64,000 nucleotides of DNA from Adenophora triphylla var. japonica (lineage: Eukaryota > Streptophyta > Magnoliopsida > Asterales > Campanulaceae). Position numbers and translations under genes: made by a program. Where the stretch lies: NCBI GenBank assembly GCA_022495995.1, contig JAFEMH010002080.1:186001-250000 (forward strand), given 5' to 3'. This document shows, piece by piece, positions 58,787-64,000 of this stretch; the first letter of the stretch is position 1; each line of letters begins with the position of its first letter. The notes beneath the pieces are model-generated. The model searched no databases. It had not been told where the DNA came from and saw only the letters and a list, made by a program, of their open reading frames with translations.

Positions 58787-58992
58787 GTATGAGTGTATCA
58801 TTTGACTTTTGAGCCTTTTTTATTTGTATGTATGAATCATTAAAAACTGTTTGGAAGTTTGGATTTGTGATGTGAAATATGGCAAAGTATACCATTTTTT
58901 ATGATTTTTTTTTTTCAAGAAAGCTGTATTGGTCTTTGAATTTTTCCAGTTTTTATGGTTGGAAGTATGAATTATTCGGTATCGAGATATGT

Positions 58993-59148
58993 TTCGTATG
59001 AAAATACACGAAATATTTGTTAATATTTCGTATGAAAATACACGAAATATTTGTTAATATTTCGTGTGAGTATACACGAAATAACTCTATACATTTCATA
59101 TATTTATATACGAAACGCATTTGACAATGTCGTGTAAAATTACACGAA
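58993..59148. repeat. Dyad cluster E (between the OTU part and the right terminus)
   Basis: Five dyads start at 58993, 59027, 59061, 59095 and 59129, an exact 34-bp period. The first two are identical, and so are the two spacers that follow them. Confidence 0.95.
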
Positions 59149-59326
59149 ACGTTCGCGTACGGGAGGGCAATTTTGTCCATTTTCCGTGCCTTGCAAATAG
59201 CGTGCCTTGCAAATAACCGTCCCCGGTGGTAAATTCTATATACAAGGCACCTTACATACAAGGCACCAATAATGCCCAAACTACCCTTCGCGTGTCGTGT
59301 GCGAAAGGACGACAGGAAGCCTTTAT

Positions 59327-59470
59327 TTTGTGTATTTTTACACGACATAAACTAATTGTGTAAAATATTAGGTCGTATGAAATTATACGAAATTTAAATT
59401 TACTCTGTCATTAATGTCGTACACAACCACACGATAAGATGTCCTAATATCGTGTATATCCATACGACAT
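59327..59470. repeat. Dyad cluster F
   Basis: About four more diverged dyads (core TCGTRT-N6-AYACGA), for example at 59327-59346 and 59372-59391, between the two MULE segments. Confidence 0.75.
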
Positions 59471-59689
59471 ATCAAAATGAAGATGTTCTTCGATGATTTG
59501 CAACACGATGTTAATGATACGCATATGCTATGTTATATTATTGAATTGTGTTGTTAATTGAGCAAAATTTATACACTTATACATGACAAGGAACAAACGT
59601 CATATTGGATCATACAATATCATATAACCTATCACATTTAAGTGATACCACTTTATTTATAATCACCTAATAAATGATTATAAATAAAG

Positions 59690-60270
59690 TCATAGAGATG
59701 AAAAACCCTTTAAATGCCATTTAGAATGGAGAAAAAAATAAACGAGGTAGCCGTATACCATTTTTCACAAGATTGGGACACATAAAATCCTAAAAAAACC
59801 CTAAATAATGGCACATATTTGTAACTCATCTTTCATTTGGATTTGGAGGAAACTCATGTAGATGAAAAACACTTTAAATGTCATCTAGAATCTAGAAAAA
59901 AAATAAAAAAAATAAATGAGGTAGCCGTATACCATTTTTCACAAGATCGGGACACATAAAACCCTAAAAATCCTAAATAATGGCACATATTTGTAACTCA
60001 ATTTCCATTTGGATTTTATGGAAACTCATGTAGATGAAAAACACTTTAAATGTCATCTAGAATCTAGAAAAAAATTAAAAAAAAAATAAACGAGGTAGCC
60101 GTATACCATTTTTCACAAGATCGGGACACATAAAACCCTAAAAACCCTAAATAATGGCACATATTTGTAACTCAATTTTCATTTGGATTTGGAGAAAACT
60201 CATGTAGATGAAAAACACTTTAAATGCCATCTAAAATCTAGAAAAAAATTAAAAAAAATTAAACGAGGTT
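59690..60270. repeat. Diverged 173-bp satellite copies
   Basis: Starts at about 59822, 59995 and 60169, again spaced 173 bp, plus a partial first copy. The unit matches 52450-55125 except for shared changes (tttttcacaag for tttttggcaag, and ggcacatatttg for ggcaaaattttg), so it is a separate branch. Confidence 0.9.
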
Positions 60271-60478
60271 AATGATAAGTAGTACATTAGAGGAATACCA
60301 ACTACTCAAGATTATATATTTGAAATTATCATATTTGTTAATCAAGATTATATGTTTCTTGTTATATAATAAGTTGGAAAACAAACAATGATTACATATA
60401 AGATTGAACCAACATCATACAATATCATATAACCTACCACATTTATTTATAATTAATTTTTATTTTATTATATGATGT

Positions 60479-60785
60479 GTCGTGTTTAAATACACGACAT
60501 TTACTAATACATTTCGTATGAACAATACACGAAATGAATCAGGGTGTATCTCGTGTATTGTTCATACGAGATAATTACCAGAAACAAAGACTATATCGTG
60601 TGTGTATACACGATATGTACCATAATATACGAAATGTGGAAAGTATCTCGTGCACTATAACACGAAATGGTCACCAACATTTCGTGTATTGGCACACGAA
60701 ATGTAAACTGATGAATCAGTTTACATTTCGTGTGCCATTTACACGAAATGTTGGTGACCACTCGTATGTGTTCATACGAAACATA
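60479..60785. repeat. Dyad cluster G
   Basis: About eight dyads. The first two start at 60479 and 60513 (34-bp period). Others include gtcgtgt-type and tcgtgt-type variants, and two are embedded in a larger palindrome (60669-60759). Confidence 0.85.
60669..60759. repeat. Near-perfect 91-bp palindrome
   Basis: Arms of about 44-45 bases starting ggtcaccaacatttcgtgta meet around 60714. They differ by a single small mismatch/indel (tattggc against taaatggc). Each arm contains one complete dyad of the 20-bp type. Confidence 0.93.
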
Positions 60786-61297
60786 CGCCGACAATTTCAA
60801 ATTTTAGGCACACGAATTCGTTTCCGATTCAAACAAAAAACTCAAATTTATGTTACGAAATCGCAATTAGAACCATTTAGGATAGGTTTAAACAACATTA
60901 AGCATTATATAATCGGTTTTAGGCATAAATTTGCTGTTGGGTTTTCAAATTTAAAATCTAGGTTAAAAAGAATTAATTTTGGAGCGGCGGAAGGAGGGGC
61001 GGACTTTCCACCGGTTTTAGGGAGGTTTGTCTTCATTTTTTCCGGCGGTGGTGGTCGGCGGCGTTCGTCGAGTGAGAGAGAGAAAAGAGAGCCCGTTGGT
61101 GTTTCTTAGGTTTTGAGAGAGAAAGAGAGAGAGAGAGAACAGAACAGACGGTTGAAATGGGGGAGGGAAGAGATTTTTTTTTTAATATACTAAAAATAAT
61201 AATTATTAATTGAGGTAGAGGGTATATGGTTGTATCAGATTTGACCAACCTATACCGTCGGTTATTTTTTCCCACGGGCAAAATTCTTTTAAGGATC

Positions 61298-61598
61298 TAC
61301 TCCCTCAGTCCCGGCTCAAAAGGCAAAGTTTGTATTTTGTACGCAAATTAAGGAATGTGATGTCGAAAAGAGAAAAAATGTAAATGTTGTGAGTATGAAA
61401 AATTAATTAGGAGAGATAATGAGTGAGAGAAATAATTAGGAGAGAGAATGTTGTGAGTGTAAAAGTAAAGTAGGAGAGAAAATGAATGGGTGAAATAATA
61501 ATAAAAACTTTCCTTTTTGAAAGATTTTGGGAGAGTACCTTTTTAAATGGGAAGTCCAAAATGAAAATTTGTGATTTTTCGATCGAGACGAGGGAGTA
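61298..61598. mobile_element. Stowaway-like MITE upstream of REP
   Basis: tactccctcagtcccggctc on the left and gatcgagacgagggagta on the right. The interior shows repeated gttgtgagtatgaaa and gttgtgagtgtaaaag. Confidence 0.85.
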
Positions 61599-61689
61599 TT
61601 CAATTGAAGGATAGAGGAGCGGGAGGCTCTCAAAAACAGTTAATTTCTCTCAGAGATTACTCGGGAATAGTAACCAGTACAGGCCTCCA

Positions 61690-62028
61690 TGCTCGTCTTC
61701 GTCTAAGCAGTAACCGTTGCCTCAAAGTCTCCGACAACGGTCTCAGCGACCGCGGACTCCCCCGCCGCCCAATCCATTCACAAACACTACTCAGACCACC
61801 ACCGCCGCCGCCATCAATTCCACATTCGCCACCATTTCTAACCTTCGCCGACCCTCTCTCTTCGATCGGCGGAGACGAAACAAACAAATCCTTCAGCTTA
61901 TGCCTTACTCCCAACTCCTTCCTCTTTTCAGGCGAATCTCCCTCCCTTTCCATTCGATCTACAGAATCCTCCCGCTCGTCTAAGCAGTAACCGTTGCCTC
62001 AAAGTCCTCGACAACGGTCTCAGCGTTC
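61690..62028. repeat. Direct repeat flanking the REP leader region
   Basis: ctcgtct...taagcagtaaccgttgcctcaaagt(ct/cct)cgacaacggtctcagcg occurs at about 61690-61748 and about 61974-62026, bracketing about 230 bp of Pro/Ser-codon-rich sequence. Frames of 98 and 139 codons cross this region on opposite strands. Neither is recognisable, so I do not call a gene. Confidence 0.75.
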
Positions 62029-62042
62029 TTTTCTCGGCTGCA

Positions 62043-63956
62043 ATGGCCGACTACCCGCCAATTGATCCAACCACCTTCGACCTAATCGTAATCGGCACCG
62101 GCCTCCCAGAATCCACCATTGCCGCCGCTGCCTCCACCGCCAACAAATCCGTTCTCCATCTCGACCCTAACCCCTTCTACGGCTCCCACTTCTCCTCCCT
62201 CTCCATCCCCGACCTCACCTCCTTCCTCCACTCCACCACCTCCACTCCCCTCCCCCAACACTCCGACGACCCAAACCTTACTGCCGTTCCCATCCCCACA
62301 TACCCCCTCTACTCAGACGTCGAAATATCCACTCACTCGGATTCAGTTCTGGAACACTCTCGGAAGTTCTGCTTGGATGTTTCCGGACCTAGGGTTTTGT
62401 TTTGCGCTGACTTGGCGGTTGACTTGATGTTGAAATCTGGGGCGAATAAGTATGTTGAGTTCAAGAATGTGGATTCAAGCTGGTTTTGGGATGGGGAAAA
62501 TGGGGTTTTGAGGAGTGTGCCGGAATCTAGGAGTGGGGTTTTCAAGGATAAGACGTTAGGGTTTAGGGAGAAGAATCAGTTGAATAGCTTCTTCAAATTG
62601 GTACAAGGGCATTTAGAAGGTGGTGGTGTTGATGAACAGAGGATTTCAGATGATGATTTGGAGAGGCCCTTTGTGGAGTTCTTGAATAAGTTGCAGTTGC
62701 CTCCCAAGATTAAATCGTAAGTCCTACCTCTCTTCCACACACTCCAACACACACAAAGAGGGCAGCTTGACTTAAGCATGCTTAGTTACAGCTCAACTCT
62801 ACTCTGAGTTCAATCCGTAAAATAATCCTACGCACTCAACTTTGAAGCGTTACTGCGAAAGAATATCATTAGAATGGCTACTCTACATACTCAATGAAAA
62901 TCCTAACTTAGAGAGGCAATATCATTAGAATGGCTACTCTACATACTTAATGAAAATCCCAACTTAGAGAGGCACTTTGTGGATTTTTTTTACAAAATGC
63001 GGTTGCCTCCTAGGATGAATTCATTAATTTGCTTCCCGTCTTTCATGCTCACATACAGAACAACTGCACAAAACCACTCACATTTGCATTTTGTATGCAT
63101 GTTGTTGTTTTAGTTGATTGGGTTATCTGTACAATACGTAGGCACCCGCTGCGGGTGAGATGCTTCTTATGGGCAGTACATTTCATAAATTTACCAATTC
63201 TAGTATGACTATGTTTGCCAACTCAAATATAAGCAGTGGAACCGGAATAGCACTTTAAATTTTGCAAAGTTCATTTCTTCTTCGAATTCCAAAACCAAGA
63301 ATTGATATTGAGTTGCCAAACATAGCCTAAAAGTTTAGGGTGTTTTGACTTTTGAATAAAATTTCATTGACTATCGGAGAAAAGTTGTGTTTGTACTTGG
63401 ACAATATTTTTGAAGATAGAAAAACAAAATACAATAAAACTTTTCGATTAAAAAAAGCCATAATTTTTTTTCTATTTACAATTCAGTGGTTTTTATTTTG
63501 AAAACTATGCATTTTATATCTTCCTTATATAAGTTGATTGAAATCATGTTTGTTATACTTGATACTTATGTGGTTAATTATGTGTCTCTTAAGTAGTTGA
63601 ATTTATGTATATGGAGTCTTTGTGTGGAACAAAGAGAGTACTAAGTCTTCTATATTAATTGTACTTATGAAAGCTGAAGCTTACTTTTGTTCATCATTAT
63701 TGGAAAAATGTGGGAAAGTGTCTTTTATAGTTTCAGCGCTTGATGCTTTCCTGGCTGCAATTAACAGCAATATAAATGCTTATATTGCTGCTTGTGTGAA
63801 TGGAAAGTGACTTGTGTGCTTTTACCTCTGTAGAATTATTCTATATGCAATAGCCATGGCTGATTATGATCAAGATAGCACAAACTCTTGTAAAGATGTT
63901 TTCAAGACAAAAGATGGCATTGATCGTTTAGTCCTTTATCACTCATCAGTTGGAAG
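62043..63956 (+). CDS. REP: Rab escort protein, first two exons
   Basis: Exon 1 (62043-62716) begins MADYPPID and carries the GDI/CHM-family dinucleotide fold LIVIGTGLPESTIAAA, LHLDPNPFYGSHF and later VDLMLKSGANKYVEF. Exon 2 (63834-63956) encodes IILYAIAMADYDQDS and continues past the window. The join (phase 2, gtaagt...ctctgtag) keeps the frame. REP binds newly made Rab GTPases and presents them to geranylgeranyl transferase II in the cytosol. Exon 1 is intact, unlike the copies at 31.7-33.1 and 33.85-34.4 kb, so this is the source locus. Part of exon 1's end is duplicated in decayed form in intron 1 (62969-63025). Confidence 0.95.
62969..63025 (+). pseudogene. Decayed copy of REP exon 1 3' end in intron 1
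   Basis: gagaggcactttgtggattt...gcggttgcctcctagga resembles the exon 1 end gagaggccctttgtggagtt...gcagttgcctcccaaga at about 62660-62716. The same pair is present in the inverted copy at 31.7-33.1 kb, so the duplication predates that transposition. Confidence 0.7.
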
Positions 63957-64000
63957 GTTATTTCTACCCTTCTTGTATCATATTTCATTGCTATTTTTTT

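Larger units (their letters stand above)
49512..59224 (+). mobile_element. Large degenerate MULE with PMD and transposase-OTU genes
   Basis: Terminal inverted repeats of about 60 bp: ggtgaattttatttgcaaggcatg...ttgcaaggcacgtggaaatg on the left matches the reverse complement of 59165-59224 (ttatttgcaaggcacg...ttgcaaggcacggaaaatgg). It encodes, left to right, a plant-mobile-domain gene (49693-51915), a 173-bp satellite (52450-55125), and a FAR1-MULE transposase with a C-terminal OTU domain (55426-58786). Five clusters of 20-bp dyads lie in introns and between genes. All genes carry frameshifts. The 9-bp flanks (tttcaaatt and ggtggtaaa) do not match, so no target duplication is seen. Confidence 0.85.
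59227..61280. mobile_element. Second MULE-related segment, no genes
   Basis: It abuts the large MULE in direct orientation: ggtaaattctatatacaaggcacc...acaaggcaccaataatgccc resembles the left terminus at 49512. It holds dyad clusters F and G and three to four copies of the 173-bp satellite (59690-60270). Its right part (about 61020-61280), read inverted, resembles the large MULE's 5' region (pyrimidine tract, ctcactcgacgaacgccgccgac). No clear right terminus with ttgcaaggca is present, so the end at about 61280 is uncertain. Confidence 0.5.

Noticed and set aside
61571..61990. Genes in the REP leader (139 codons +, 98 codons -)
   Set aside because: Opposite frames over the same low-complexity, repeat-flanked segment; no recognisable family and no splice or start evidence.
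63622..63810. 62-codon open frame in REP intron 1
   Set aside because: It lies in the intron before exon 2, has no domain and no codon signal beyond chance.
1..64000. tRNA or rRNA genes
   Set aside because: No cloverleaf-type sequence with A and B boxes or rRNA core was recognised; this was judged by eye only.

Overview
This window is nuclear DNA of a flowering plant, most likely a eudicot. The evidence is GT-AG introns, recognisable plant genes split into many short exons, Stowaway-type MITEs with ends near CTCCCTCCGTCCC, Copia and Mutator-like elements, and a Helitron. I cannot name the species.

Four host genes are recognisable on the + strand. At 2391-4185 lie the last exons of a small cysteine-rich protein of unknown function. 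SF3B5, the 10-kDa U2 snRNP SF3b subunit, is complete at 15689-20902 (4 exons, 87 aa). Allantoinase is complete at 22885-28213 (15 exons, 502 aa). The first two exons of Rab escort protein (REP) lie at 62043-63956 and the gene runs off the right edge. A decayed DEG7-like protease gene lies at 34898-44016.

Most of the rest is nested mobile DNA. At 4950-15296 a Copia element on the - strand has near-identical LTRs, an exact 5-bp target duplication and an extra ORF after pol; it sits inside an older MITE. SF3B5 intron 3 holds a Pack-MULE-like element (17279-19202) carrying the first exon of a malonyl-CoA:ACP transacylase gene. Between 31.0 and 34.6 kb two copies of a MULE-like 5' end flank an inverted copy of the REP 5' region, and a third REP copy sits inside a hAT-like element. 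Copia 2 (35577-39826) and a hAT element with an exact 8-bp TSD break up the DEG7 pseudogene. A Helitron carrying gene fragments (44437-48556) lies inside a hAT-like element. From 49512 to about 59224 there is a large degenerate MULE with a plant-mobile-domain (PMD) gene, a FAR1/MULE transposase-OTU gene and a 173-bp satellite; related non-coding sequence continues to about 61.28 kb.

The most striking structure is not a gene. The large MULE carries about 40 dyads of fixed length, TTCGTRT-N6-AYACGAA (20 bp) separated by 14-bp spacers (34-bp period), clustered in introns and between genes. The unrelated MULE-like 5' end at 31.4 kb carries six dyads of the form GTTCRN-N10-NCGAAC (22 bp) with exact 11-bp spacers (33-bp period), again in the first intron. 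The large Copia element carries scattered GATGTG/CACATC dyads. I read these as element-specific protein-binding arrays, perhaps comparable to the repeated short target motifs of VANDAL anti-silencing systems. That function is inference.
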